Assembly: GCF_000716785.1 (NCBI RefSeq) | Contig: NZ_JNYY01000024.1 | Coordinates: 30,021 to 94,020 of the forward strand | DNA: 64,000 bases | Reading direction: 5' to 3' | From: Amycolatopsis vancoresmycina | Lineage (GTDB): Bacteria > Actinomycetota > Actinomycetes > Mycobacteriales > Pseudonocardiaceae | Shown: piece by piece, positions 32,875 to 41,926 of the stretch | Numbering within the stretch: the stretch's first letter is position 1 | Layout: every line of letters begins with the position of its first letter | Notes under the pieces: generated by a model | The model's database searches: none | Told to the model about the DNA's origin: nothing | Seen by the model: only the letters and a program-made list of their open reading frames with translations | Program-made: the position numbers and the translations under genes

Positions 32875-33999
32875 ATGAACGCCCAGGCTGCACCGGAGGC
32901 CCTGGTGGTGGGGCTGCTGACCGATGACGGGCTGCCCGGGCAGCTCGCCGGCCGGATCGCGGACGGTCTGGCCGCCCGCCTGACCCGTGACCTCGGCGAG
33001 GAGACGGACTGGCGCGTCGAGCACGAGACGCAGTCCCTTCCGCTGAACGAGGAGGGCGACATCCCCATGCTGGACCTGGCGCAGGAGCACCGGGCCGAAC
33101 ACGGCTGGGACCTGCTGGTGCTGATCACGGACCTGCCGCGCCGGGCCGGTACGGTCCCGATCGCGTCGGACTACAACGCCGACCACGGCGTGGCGATGGT
33201 GTCGCTGCCCGCGCTCGGTGCCCTGCGGTTGCACGGCCGGGTGTCCCGGCTGATCGTCCACCTGGTCCGGCACCTGGTCGCGCGCCGCTCGGCGAAGGAG
33301 GCCGATCCGCCGCGGGGGATCCTCGACCGGCTGCGGGACCTGGTGGCGCCGACCCGGCACATCCACGGCCGCGGCTCCGCCGACGAGCACCTCGCCCTGG
33401 TGGGGGTGCGCGGCCGCCTGCGGCTGCTGGCCGGGATGGTCCGCGACAACCGCCCGTGGCGGCTGGTCCCGAACCTCGCCGGAGCCACGGCGGCCGCTGC
33501 GGCCACCGCCGCGTACGGCATCATCACCACGTCGTTCTGGAAGCTCGCCGAAGCCCTGCCCGCGCTGCGGCTGGCCGGGATCACGGTGCTGGCGATCGTG
33601 GTGATGTCGGGCTGGCTGGTGGTGCACAACAACCTGTGGGACTCGCCGTCCGGGCACCTGGACCGGCGCAAAGCCTTGCTGTACAACGCTTCCACGGCGA
33701 TGACGCTGGCGATCGGCGTCGCCTGCATGTACGCCATCCTGTTCGGGCTGGCGCTGCTGGCGTCGATCGTCCTGATCGAAGGCACCTACTTCGGGCAGGT
33801 CCTCGGCCATCCGGCCGGGCCGGCTTCGTACCTCAAGCTGGTGTGGCTCTCGACCTCCGTGGGCATCGTCGCCGGGGCGGTGGGCTCCAGCCTCGAAGAC
33901 GAGGAACGCGTCCGCCGGGCCACGTACAGCCGCCGTGAGCGGGAGCGGCAGCAGCGCAACCGCGAGCGGGCCGACGAAACCGAGAACGGGGACGACTGA
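32875..33999 (+). CDS. Four-helix membrane protein of unknown function
   Basis: A 374-residue protein. The first about 190 residues are soluble and mixed alpha/beta (VVGLLTDDGLPGQL, then GWDLLVLITDLPRR). Three to four transmembrane helices follow (about 200-345), then a highly charged Arg/Glu-rich tail rich in RRERERQQRNRER-type sequence. I do not recognise the family. It is divergent from the CRP-family gene across 223 bp. A role as a membrane effector of the neighbouring system is conceivable only by position. Confidence 0.75.
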   Translation: MNAQAAPEALVVGLLTDDGLPGQLAGRIADGLAARLTRDLGEETDWRVEHETQSLPLNEEGDIPMLDLAQEHRAEHGWDLLVLITDLPRRAGTVPIASDYNADHGVAMVSLPALGALRLHGRVSRLIVHLVRHLVARRSAKEADPPRGILDRLRDLVAPTRHIHGRGSADEHLALVGVRGRLRLLAGMVRDNRPWRLVPNLAGATAAAAATAAYGIITTSFWKLAEALPALRLAGITVLAIVVMSGWLVVHNNLWDSPSGHLDRRKALLYNASTAMTLAIGVACMYAILFGLALLASIVLIEGTYFGQVLGHPAGPASYLKLVWLSTSVGIVAGAVGSSLEDEERVRRATYSRRERERQQRNRERADETENGDD

Positions 34000-34010
34000 A
34001 CCGGCGGCGT

Positions 34011-34451
34011 TCAGAATGCCTCGCCTGCGGCCAGGACCTTGCTGGAGTTGTGTTCCCGGACGATCCGCCACCCGGCCGGCGTCCGGTGCCAGACCAGCGA
34101 AGTGGTGGTCCGGATGTCCGTGACGCCGCCGGGCGTGGTGATCCGCGCGGCGAACCGCAGCGTGGACGCGGCCAGGTCCCGGCCCGCGACGACGTGCGGG
34201 CCGTCGTCGACGACGTGCTCGGCGGAGATCATCGCGCCGAAGGCGGGTGCCCAGATTTCGCCGTACCCCGCGGCGGTCGTCGCCACCCGCTGCTCCGGGT
34301 CGAAGTCGTCGTAGAGGCGGACGTGCGGGGAGCCGAAGTCGTAGAACTCGCCGAAGGTGCGCCGGAAGTCGAACGGCGGATCCCCTTCGGCGCGCTCCCA
34401 GCCGAACACCCACCGCCGGTGCAGGTCCGCGATCACTCGTTCCTCGGTCAT
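34011..34451 (-). CDS. SnoaL/NTF2-like fold protein
   Basis: A 146-residue protein that fits the NTF2-like/SnoaL fold: helical start (ERVIADLHRRWVFGWERAEG), then strands including TTTSLVWHRTPAGWRIVREH, the usual last strand pair of DUF4440/SnoaL_3 proteins. Such proteins may be ligand-binding or enzymatic; nothing here fixes the function. The start is ATG 34451; a longer frame to 34499 starts in an Arg-rich shadow. It ends 11 bp from the convergent membrane gene. Confidence 0.75.
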   Translation of the reverse strand: MTEERVIADLHRRWVFGWERAEGDPPFDFRRTFGEFYDFGSPHVRLYDDFDPEQRVATTAAGYGEIWAPAFGAMISAEHVVDDGPHVVAGRDLAASTLRFAARITTPGGVTDIRTTTSLVWHRTPAGWRIVREHNSSKVLAAGEAF

Positions 34452-34615
34452 GCCCCGACGGTAGGGCCGCACCCGGCGGCCGGGGAGGGTGCGCCGCACC
34501 CACCCGCGGCGGCCACCGCCGGCGTCTTCGCCGAAACCGGCACGCCGGGGCGGGGTCCTCGTCTAGGATCCGCCCGGGCGCCTCGATCGCGGGCGGAACT
34601 CTGTGGAGGGCAGGC

Positions 34616-35065
34616 ATGTCACCCCTTGCGTTGCGCAGCATCGAGGCCATTCCCCGGGTGCTGCTGCTCGTCGTGGGCCTGCTCGGGCTGGTCTTCGCCA
34701 TCAGGGGACGCGTCAGGGGCGGCTCCGGCCTGATGGTGGCGGCCTTCGCGATCATGCTGGCCGCGACGGCGGCGGGCATCGCGTGGCAGTTCGTGTCGCT
34801 GGACGCGGCGGCCTGGATCCGGACGAACCACCTGAGCGTCGACGAACTCAACCTGATCTTCCTGGCGGTGGCCATCCCGCTCGACGTCGCCGCGGTGCTC
34901 TCCTGGCTCCTGGTCGCGCTCGCGGTCGTCAAGGGCGGCCGTCCGCCGCGGCAGGCCGGCGTTCCGCAGTATCCGGGCGGCTATCCGATGCCGGCCCCGC
35001 CCTACGGGAATCCGCACCCCGGTTATGGCCCGCCCGGCCAGCAGGCCCCTCGACCCCCTGGCTAG
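34616..35065 (+). CDS. Small membrane protein with Pro/Gly/Tyr-rich tail
   Basis: A 149-residue protein with three hydrophobic helices (about 15-30, 38-60, 78-104) and a disordered tail rich in Pro, Gly and Tyr. GGAGG stands 7 bases before the ATG. No known family is recognised. This architecture is common for small actinobacterial envelope proteins. Confidence 0.75.
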   Translation: MSPLALRSIEAIPRVLLLVVGLLGLVFAIRGRVRGGSGLMVAAFAIMLAATAAGIAWQFVSLDAAAWIRTNHLSVDELNLIFLAVAIPLDVAAVLSWLLVALAVVKGGRPPRQAGVPQYPGGYPMPAPPYGNPHPGYGPPGQQAPRPPG

Positions 35066-35142
35066 CGGACGGCCCTCGGCCCGACCCGGATTGATCGTAT
35101 CCGGGAGCCGGGTCACCTCCTCCTGTTGCGGGAAGGGCGGGT

Positions 35143-37986
35143 GTGCGCCACGAGGGGGGACCGTTGGGCGTTGCCGATCGGCTCGAACTGCGGCTGCTGG
35201 GGCCGGTGGAGGTGTGGCGGGGAGCGGACCGGCTGGCCGTTTCCAGCCGGCACCAGCGTTCCGTGCTGGCCGCGCTGGCCCTGCGTCCGGGGCGCGTGGT
35301 TTCGGTCAGCGCGCTCGTCGACGCGGTGTGGGAAGAGGAAGCGCCGCCTTCGGCGCGGCGTCAGGTGATCAAGCTCGTGTCGCGGCTGCGCGGTGCGCTC
35401 GGGGACGTGATCACCACCAGAGCGGGCGACTACGTCCTCGACGCCACGCCGGATCAGGTGGACGCCGGGGTTTTCGAGTCGTCCGTGGCCGATGCCCGGC
35501 AGCGCTCGGTCACCGACCCGGCCGGGGCGGCCGAAGCGGTGCGCGGCGCCCTCCGGCTGTGGCGAGGCCCGGCGCTGAGCGGGGTCACGCCGGGGCTGGC
35601 GGCGCAGGCGACCCGGCTGGAGGAGAGCCGCCTCGCCGCGCTGGAAGACGGGGTCGGCTGGGAGCTGGCCGCCGGCGGCCACGCCGCCCTGGTGGCCGAG
35701 CTGACCGCGCTGGTCGCCGAGCACCCGCTGCGGGAACGGCTGGTCGGCGCGCTCATGCTGGCGCTGCACCGGTCGGGACGCACCACGGAGGCGCTGGAGG
35801 TCTACCGGCGCACCCACGAACGGCTGGCCGGTGACCTCGCGCTGGCCCCCGGCGCGGAACTGCAGCAGCTGCACCTGGCGATCCTGCGCAACGACGCGCC
35901 ACCGTCCCCGCCGCCGCAGCAGCAGCACGGCGCCACCCGGCCGGGTGGTGCGGTGCCGCGACAGCTGCCCGGTGCGGTGGCCGGGTTCACCGGGCGGGTG
36001 GCCCAGCTCGAAGAGCTCACCGGCCTGCTGGACCAGCGCGGGACCGTGGTGATCTCGGCGATCAACGGCACCGCCGGCGTCGGCAAGACGACCCTCGCCG
36101 TGCACTGGGCGCACCGGGTCGCGGACCGGTTCCCCGACGGGCAGCTCTACGTCAACCTCCGCGGCTTCGACCCCAGCGGACGGCCGGTCCGGCCGGCCGA
36201 AGCGATCCGGGGTTTCCTCGACGCGCTCGGCGTACCGGCCCAGCGGATCCCGGACGGGCTGGCCGAGCAGGCGGCGCTGTACCGGTCCCAGCTGGCCGGC
36301 CGGCGGATGCTCGTCGTGCTGGACAACGCCCGTGACACCGGCCAGGTCCGGCCGCTGCTGCCGGGCGCGGCCGGCTGCCTGACCGTCGTCACCAGCCGCG
36401 ACCACCTCGGCGGGCTGATCGTCAGCGAAGGGGCGCGGGTCCTCCCCCTCGATCTGATGACCACCGCCGAAGCCCGTGATCTGCTGGCGAGCAGGCTGGG
36501 CCGGGACCGGCTGGCCGCCGAACCGGAGGCCGCCGGCGACCTGATCGAGCTGGGCGTGCACCTGCCGCTGGCGCTGAGCATCGTCGCCGCGCGGGCCACC
36601 CTCGCCCCGGCCCTCTCGCTGACCGAGCTGGCCCGGCAGCTGCGCGACGTCCGCGATCGGTTGCCGGCACTGGACATCGGGGACAGCAGCGTCGACCTCG
36701 GTGCCGTGTTCTCCTGGTCCTACCGGACGCTGAGTGCCGCGGCCGCCCGGATGTTCCGGCTGCTGAGCCTGCACCCGGGCCCGGTCATCTCGCTGTCGGC
36801 CGCCGCCAGCCTCGCCGGAACCGGCGCCGGGCCGGCTCGCGAGGCATTGGCCGAGCTGGTCAAGGCGCAGTTGCTCACCGAACCCGTGACCGGCCGGTTC
36901 ACCCACCACGACCTGCTGCGGGCCTATTCGGCCGACCGGGCCGGCCGGGAGGAGACCGGGCAGGCGCGCCGAGCCGCGCTGCACCGCCTCCTCGACCACT
37001 ACCTGCACACCGCGCACGCCGCGACGCTGCTGCTCGACCCGCCGGCCGACCGGCTGCGCCTGGCCGAACCCCAGCCGGGGACCGTCGTGGAACCCCTCGG
37101 CGACGACGAGCAGGCGTGGCAGTGGTTCACCGCCGAGCGCCCGGTGTTCGCCGCCGCCGTCGACCGCGCGGCCGACGCCGGGTTCGACACCCACGCCTGG
37201 CAGCTCGCCGGGAGCGTGGCCAATTTCTGCATCCGGGCCGGGCACTGGATGCAGCTGGTCAGCACGCAGCTCGTCGCGATCGCCGCGGCCGAACGCGCCG
37301 GTGAGCCGTACGGAACGGCGTGGTCCCTGCGTGAACTGGGCCGGGCCTACATCCGGCTCGGCCGCTACCCGGACGCGCACGCCAGCCTGCAGCGCGCGCT
37401 CGAGCTGGACGAGCGGCTCGGCGATCCGGTCGGCCAGGCACGCAGCCACAACAACCTCGGCATCGTGTCCTACGCGCAGGGCTCCTACCGGGTGGCGCTG
37501 GAACAGGGCAAGACCGCCTACGCGTTGTTCCACGCGGCCCGGCACCGGGCGGGCCAGGCGGAAGCGCTGAACGCGATCGGCTGGATGCAGACCCAGCTGG
37601 GCGATCCCGCCGAGGCGCTGCGCTCCTGCTCGCGAGCGCTCGAACTGCACCGCGCGGTCGGCAGCAGGCACGGCGAGGCGGACACCTGGGACAGTCTCGG
37701 CTGCGCCCACCACCACCTCGGCGACTACCGGCGGGCCGCCGCCTGCTACCACAACGCCCTCGAGCTGTTCCGGAAGCTGGGCGCTCGCCATCCCCAGGCC
37801 GACACCCTGATCCGCCTCGGTGACACCCACTGCGACGCCGGTGACCTCCGCGCCGCCCGCGCCGCCTGGCAGCGGGCCCTGCCCATCCTCGACGAACTGC
37901 ACCACCCCGACGCCGACGTCCTCCGCGCCCGGCTCGAGGTCTCCCCGGCCCACGTCGGCGGGCCGGGGGAACCCGGCGGGTACTGA
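35143..37986 (+). CDS. AfsR/SARP family transcriptional regulator (BTAD-NB-ARC-TPR)
   Basis: A 947-residue pathway regulator. It contains a winged DNA-binding domain (about 8-100, LELRLLGPVEVW start), a bacterial transcriptional activation domain (about 105-250), an NB-ARC ATPase (P-loop GTAGVGKTT at about 308, MLVVLDNARD Walker B), and C-terminal TPRs (about 710-930). Full-length AfsR-type proteins activate secondary metabolism. Start GTG 35143 has GGAAGGG upstream; TTG 35164 behind GAGGGGGGA is an equally good alternative and removes seven residues. It is the only obvious pathway regulator near the halogenase operon about 8 kb away, though on the other strand. Confidence 0.92.
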   Translation: MRHEGGPLGVADRLELRLLGPVEVWRGADRLAVSSRHQRSVLAALALRPGRVVSVSALVDAVWEEEAPPSARRQVIKLVSRLRGALGDVITTRAGDYVLDATPDQVDAGVFESSVADARQRSVTDPAGAAEAVRGALRLWRGPALSGVTPGLAAQATRLEESRLAALEDGVGWELAAGGHAALVAELTALVAEHPLRERLVGALMLALHRSGRTTEALEVYRRTHERLAGDLALAPGAELQQLHLAILRNDAPPSPPPQQQHGATRPGGAVPRQLPGAVAGFTGRVAQLEELTGLLDQRGTVVISAINGTAGVGKTTLAVHWAHRVADRFPDGQLYVNLRGFDPSGRPVRPAEAIRGFLDALGVPAQRIPDGLAEQAALYRSQLAGRRMLVVLDNARDTGQVRPLLPGAAGCLTVVTSRDHLGGLIVSEGARVLPLDLMTTAEARDLLASRLGRDRLAAEPEAAGDLIELGVHLPLALSIVAARATLAPALSLTELARQLRDVRDRLPALDIGDSSVDLGAVFSWSYRTLSAAAARMFRLLSLHPGPVISLSAAASLAGTGAGPAREALAELVKAQLLTEPVTGRFTHHDLLRAYSADRAGREETGQARRAALHRLLDHYLHTAHAATLLLDPPADRLRLAEPQPGTVVEPLGDDEQAWQWFTAERPVFAAAVDRAADAGFDTHAWQLAGSVANFCIRAGHWMQLVSTQLVAIAAAERAGEPYGTAWSLRELGRAYIRLGRYPDAHASLQRALELDERLGDPVGQARSHNNLGIVSYAQGSYRVALEQGKTAYALFHAARHRAGQAEALNAIGWMQTQLGDPAEALRSCSRALELHRAVGSRHGEADTWDSLGCAHHHLGDYRRAAACYHNALELFRKLGARHPQADTLIRLGDTHCDAGDLRAARAAWQRALPILDELHHPDADVLRARLEVSPAHVGGPGEPGGY

Positions 37987-38114
37987 CCGGGTACCGGGCA
38001 CGGACACGCTGACAACCGGCCGTCCGAAAACCGGCCGGTCGTTGCGACCACAGGGGGAATTCCCGGGAACCGGCCCGCGCCGGGGCCGGGGACTCCCGAC
38101 GAGATGGGAGAAAC

Positions 38115-38492
38115 ATGTCGCGTTACCGATTCGGGACCGCCGTGGTGGCGGTCGCCGCCGCGTCCGTCGCCGCGCTGTCCGGCGTCGGGGCGGCGTCGGC
38201 GGCCACCACCACGACGACCGCCACCCCCGCGACCGTGGCTTCGGGCCACTGCCCGCCGGAGAACGTGGAGGTCGACTTCAGCAACGGCACCTGGTGGTGC
38301 TTCGAATCCCACGCCAACCACCGCTACCACGTCAACCGCTGCGACGTGACCGAACTCGACACCGGCGCCAACTGGGTGGCCATCTGGGCGGGCCCCAACC
38401 AGGCCAACCTCGGGTACTACTCGCGGTCGCCCTACCAGCGGTTCAGCCTCGGCAGCACGTTCTGCATCGGCGACTTCCACATCAACCCGTGA
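38115..38492 (+). CDS. Small secreted cysteine-containing protein
   Basis: A 125-residue protein with a Sec signal peptide (cleavage near ASAA, residue 28-30), a Thr-rich linker, and a mature domain with four cysteines (HCPPENVEV, TWWCFES, VNRCDV, TFCIGD), which could form two disulfides. GGGAGA precedes the ATG closely. No homologue recognised. A strong terminator follows. Confidence 0.8.
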   Translation: MSRYRFGTAVVAVAAASVAALSGVGAASAATTTTTATPATVASGHCPPENVEVDFSNGTWWCFESHANHRYHVNRCDVTELDTGANWVAIWAGPNQANLGYYSRSPYQRFSLGSTFCIGDFHINP

Positions 38493-38529
38493 GCCGGTGA
38501 GCCGGGGCAGCGTGATCCCGGGATGACGC

Positions 38530-38560
38530 AGGGCCGGGCACGGTCTCCGTGCCCGGCCCT
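38530..38560. terminator. Strong bidirectional terminator hairpin
   Basis: AGGGCCGGGCACGG and CCGTGCCCGGCCCT form a perfect 14-bp stem with a TCT loop. It is 37 bases after the secreted-protein stop and 13 bases beyond the stop of the response-regulator remnant on the other strand. That placement suggests it once ended both genes. Confidence 0.8.
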
Positions 38561-38573
38561 CGCTCCGGGCCGG

Positions 38574-38684
38574 TCAGCGAGGGCGGACGAGGCCGGTTTC
38601 GCAGGCCGGCACGACGGCTTGGACGCGGTCGCGGAGCTCGAGCTTGTCGAAGATGCGGCCGACGTGGGTCTCGACGGTCCCACC
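38574..38684 (-). pseudogene. Remnant of a NarL/LuxR-type response regulator C-terminus
   Basis: In the frame different from the ABC gene, 36 codons plus stop read GTVETHVGRIFDKLELRD, then RVQAVVPACETGLVRPR. This is the recognition-helix end of a LuxR-type helix-turn-helix (typical VKTHVxRIxxKLxLRDRVQAV). Nothing of the receiver domain or the rest of the HTH remains. It abuts the truncated ABC ATPase with no gap, so a deletion has removed the sequence between an ABC gene and a two-component gene. Confidence 0.8.
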
Positions 38685-39381
38685 GGGGTGTCGGCGATGA
38701 GCCTGCCCTTGCCGATCACGACGAGGTGCTCCGCGGTCAGCGCCATCTCGCTCATCAGGTGCGAGGACACGAACACCGTGCGGCCCTCGGCCGCGAGGCG
38801 GCGCAGCAGGTTCCGGATCCAGCGGATGCCCTGCGGGTCGAGGCCGTTGACGGGTTCGTCGAGCACCAGCGTGGCCGGATCGCCGAGCAGCGCGGTGGCC
38901 ACGCCGAGCCGCTGCCCCGTGCCGAGCGAGAACCCGCCGACCCGGCGGCGCGCGACGTCGGCCAGCCCCACCAGGTCGAGCACCTCGTCCACCCGCCGCC
39001 GCGGGATGCCGGTGGTGAGCACTAGCGCGAGCAGGTGGTGGTACGCCGACCGTCCCGTGTGGACGACCTCGGCCGCCGGCAGCGCCCCCACCTCCCGCAG
39101 CGGCGCCGGGTGCCGGGCGTAGGCCTTGCCGTTGACCGTGACCGACCCGGACGTCGGCGCGTCCAGCCCCATGATCATCCGGATGGTGGTGGACTTCCCG
39201 GCGCCGTTCGGGCCGAGGAACCCGGTCACCACCCCGGGTTTCACCGTGAACGTGACACCGTCGACGGCGGTCTTGCCGCCGTAGCGTTTGGACACCGCTC
39301 GTGCTTCGATCATCCTCGACCCCTTCGCGCCTGTCGGAAGGGACCAAGCTTGGCCCGGACGCGGCGCCGGATCGCGGGATT

Positions 39382-40761
39382 TCAGCAGGCCGGCTTGAAG
39401 CGGGCCTGGAAGAACCTGAGGTGCGGGGGTTCGTAGGCGAACGTGAGGCCGCGCGTGATCCGCTCGCGCGTCCGGTGGACGGCGATGACACTGTCGGCGA
39501 CGAGGTCGATGTGGGCACGCGTGTAGACGCGGCGGGGAATCGCCAGGCGCAGCAGTTCCAGCGCGGGCCACCGGTTCTCGCCGGTGGCCGGGTCGCGGCC
39601 GGCCGAGACGGCGCCGCGTTCGACACCGCGGACGCCGGCTTCGAGGTAGACCGCGCAGGCCAGGGTCTGGCCGGGGAACTCCGTCCGGGGAACGTGCGGG
39701 AGGCCCGCGGCCGCGTCGATGCAGACGCAGTGCCCGCCGGCCGGCCGGACGATCGGCACGCCCGCGTCGCCGAGCCGGGCGCCGAGGTACTCGACCTGCG
39801 CGACGCGGGCGCGGATGTGGTCCTCGGCCACGGATTCCGCGATACCCGCGGCGATCGCCTCCATGTCGCGGCCGGCCATGCCGCCGTAGGTGTGCAGGCC
39901 CTCGTACAGCAGGACCAGCCCGCGGGCCTGCTCGGCCAGCGCCGGGTCGCGCAGCGCGAGCCAGCCGCCGATGTTGGCCAGCGAGTCCTTCTTGGCGGAC
40001 ATCACCGCGCCGTCGGTCGGGGCGCACAGCGCGAGCAGGATCTCCGCGACCGTGCGGCCGGCCCAGCCGGGTTCGCGTTGCTTGACCAGCCACGCGTTTT
40101 CGACCGCGCGGGCGGTGTCGAGGAACACCGGGATGCCGTGGGCGTGCGCGAGGGCGCAGGTCTCGGTGAGGTTCGCGACGCTGATCGGCTGCCCGCCCGC
40201 CATGTTGACCGTCGCGGCCAGCGACACGTACGGGATCGCGTCCGCCCCGCACCCGGCGATCACGGCGCGCAGCTTCCCGAGGTCGACGTCGCCCTTGAAC
40301 GGGTGTTCCGAGGCGGGGTCGTGGGCCGCGTCGACGATGACGTCGTGGAACGCCGCCCCGTTGAGCTCCTGGTGCGCCCGGGTGCTGGGGAAGTACATGT
40401 TGCCGGGCACGTGGGTGCCCGGGCGGATCAGGCAGCGGGACAGGATGTTCTCGCCGCCGCGGCCCTGGTGCACCGGGATGACGTGCTCGTAACCGTAGAA
40501 GGTGCGCACGGCCTCTTCGAAGACGTAGAAGCTGCGCGCACCGGCGTAGGCCTCGTCGCCGCGCATGAGCGCCGACCACTGCCGGTCCGACATCGCGTTG
40601 GTGCCGGAGTCGGTGAACAGGTCCACGTAGACGTCTTCCGAGCGCAGCAGGCACGGGTTCCAGCCGGCCTCGCGCAGCAGCTCCTCGCGCTCGGCCCGGG
40701 TGGTGACCCGCAGCGGCTCGACCATCTTGACGCGCCACGGTTCCGGCGGGTAGGCGGGCAT
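39382..40761 (-). CDS. Tyrosine phenol-lyase/tryptophanase family PLP enzyme
   Basis: A 459-residue beta-eliminating lyase. It matches tyrosine phenol-lyase (TPL) along its length: TDSGTNAMSDRQW, PVHQGRGGENIL, the PLP lysine in MSAKKDSLANIGG (Lys257/258), and LRFFQARF at the C-terminus. Residues that distinguish TPL from tryptophanase favour TPL. Arg382 (VERG) corresponds to TPL Arg381, and the FF pair at 450-451 replaces the His of tryptophanase. Differences such as PST in place of the TTT in MYFPSTRAH suggest an altered substrate. TPL splits tyrosine to phenol, pyruvate and ammonia, reversibly. It is the last intact gene of the halogenase operon, 1 bp after the antiporter gene. Confidence 0.88.
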   Translation of the reverse strand: MPAYPPEPWRVKMVEPLRVTTRAEREELLREAGWNPCLLRSEDVYVDLFTDSGTNAMSDRQWSALMRGDEAYAGARSFYVFEEAVRTFYGYEHVIPVHQGRGGENILSRCLIRPGTHVPGNMYFPSTRAHQELNGAAFHDVIVDAAHDPASEHPFKGDVDLGKLRAVIAGCGADAIPYVSLAATVNMAGGQPISVANLTETCALAHAHGIPVFLDTARAVENAWLVKQREPGWAGRTVAEILLALCAPTDGAVMSAKKDSLANIGGWLALRDPALAEQARGLVLLYEGLHTYGGMAGRDMEAIAAGIAESVAEDHIRARVAQVEYLGARLGDAGVPIVRPAGGHCVCIDAAAGLPHVPRTEFPGQTLACAVYLEAGVRGVERGAVSAGRDPATGENRWPALELLRLAIPRRVYTRAHIDLVADSVIAVHRTRERITRGLTFAYEPPHLRFFQARFKPAC

Positions 40762-40762
40762 G

Positions 40763-41926
40763 TCAGACTCCCTCGGGTTGCCGGGACAGCCGGGTCAGCA
40801 GGGGGCCGGTCATCGCCGTGGTCACCAGGGCCATCGCGACCATCGCGGTGTAGAGCGCGCCGTCGATGACACCCAGGCCGAGCCCGATGCCGGCGAAGAC
40901 CAGTTCGGTGACGCCGCGGGTGTTCATCAGGGCGGCGAACACCGCGGCCGGGTGGGGCGGGAGCCCGCCGAGGCGGGCCCCCAGGTAGGCGCCGCCGCAC
41001 TTGCCCGAAACGGCGACGGCCACGACGGCGGCGGTGTCCGCGGCCAGTGCCGCGTCGAGCCTCCCGAGGTCGACGGCCTGCCCGGCGAGCACGAAGTACA
41101 GCGGCGCCAGCAGCGAACCGGCCGGGGCGGCCAGTGCGGCCGCGTCGAGCGCCGGGACGGCGTGGCCGACGACGGCGCCGGCGATGAACGCCCCGATCGC
41201 CGGGTGCAGCCCCGCCGCCTCCGTCACCGCGGCGGCCGCGCAGGCGACGACGACCAGCACCACCGTCGCGGACGGCCGGGACAGCCCGGCGGCCCACCGG
41301 CCGAACCGGCCGAACCGGCCGCCGGCCGACCACGGCAGCACCGCCAGCACCAGCACGACCGGCAGCCGCGACGCCGCGGACCAGCCGTGCAGCGACGCGG
41401 CCGCCACGGCCAGCAGCGTCCACGCGGCGACGTCGGAGACCGCGGCCGCGCTCAGCGCCCGGCGTCCGGCGTCGGCATCGAGCAGGCCGCGTTCGGCGAG
41501 GATCCGCGTCAGGACCGGCAGTGCGGTCACCGCGAGGGCCGCCGCGACGAAGACCACGAACGGCCCGGTGCCGGCCGGGGCGTGCCGCCGGGCCAGCCAC
41601 ACCGCCGGCACCGCGCCCAGCCCGAGCGGGACGAGGGTGGCGCCGAGCGCCGGGACGAGCGCCGCCTTCAGCCGGACCCGGTTCAGCGACGGACCCAGGT
41701 GCGCGCCGGCGGCGAAGAGGAACAGCACGAGCCCGAGCTGGGCGAGCGCGGTGAGCGTGCCGCCGACCGGCGCCGGCAGCAGCCGCAGCGCCGGGGCGAG
41801 GGCCACGCCGCACAGGATTTCGCCCAGCACCGCGGGCTGCCCCCAGTGCGCCAGCACGGAGCCGGCGAGCCGGGCGAGGCCCAGCAGGACGGCCAGCGCG
41901 GCCGGCAGGACGGCGAGCTCAGCCAT
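40763..41926 (-). CDS. Cation/proton antiporter
   Basis: A 387-residue Na+/H+ exchanger-type membrane protein of about 12 helices without cytosolic domains. Landmarks are GQPAVLGEILCGVALAP early on and GAFIAGAVVGHAVP. It overlaps the halogenase stop by 8 bp and precedes the lyase gene by 1 bp. An antiporter gene is also reported in balhimycin-type glycopeptide clusters, so a role in product export or pH/ion balance during production is plausible. Confidence 0.88.
   Translation of the reverse strand: MAELAVLPAALAVLLGLARLAGSVLAHWGQPAVLGEILCGVALAPALRLLPAPVGGTLTALAQLGLVLFLFAAGAHLGPSLNRVRLKAALVPALGATLVPLGLGAVPAVWLARRHAPAGTGPFVVFVAAALAVTALPVLTRILAERGLLDADAGRRALSAAAVSDVAAWTLLAVAAASLHGWSAASRLPVVLVLAVLPWSAGGRFGRFGRWAAGLSRPSATVVLVVVACAAAAVTEAAGLHPAIGAFIAGAVVGHAVPALDAAALAAPAGSLLAPLYFVLAGQAVDLGRLDAALAADTAAVVAVAVSGKCGGAYLGARLGGLPPHPAAVFAALMNTRGVTELVFAGIGLGLGVIDGALYTAMVAMALVTTAMTGPLLTRLSRQPEGV

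Larger units (their letters stand above)
38432..39313 (-). pseudogene. ABC transporter ATP-binding protein, C-terminus lost and replaced by out-of-frame sequence
   Basis: Residues 1 to about 208 form a normal drug/lantibiotic-export type ATPase: Walker A GPNGAGKST, signature FSLGTGQRL, Walker B LVLDEPVNGLDP, and H-loop SSHLMSE. After IGKGRLIADTPV (near 38685) the ABC frame turns into Ser/Ala-rich nonsense and runs to 38432, across a terminator and the end of the secreted-protein gene. The other frame at that point encodes a response-regulator tail. About 90 C-terminal residues and the partner permease are missing. It lies 68 bp after the tyrosine phenol-lyase-like gene on the same strand. The nucleotide-binding domain could still fold, but a working transporter is unlikely. 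Confidence 0.8.

Noticed and set aside
32875..33999. Membrane protein as a Pycsar TM effector
   Set aside because: It lacks a cyclic-nucleotide-binding domain and is divergent from the other genes. Position alone is not enough.
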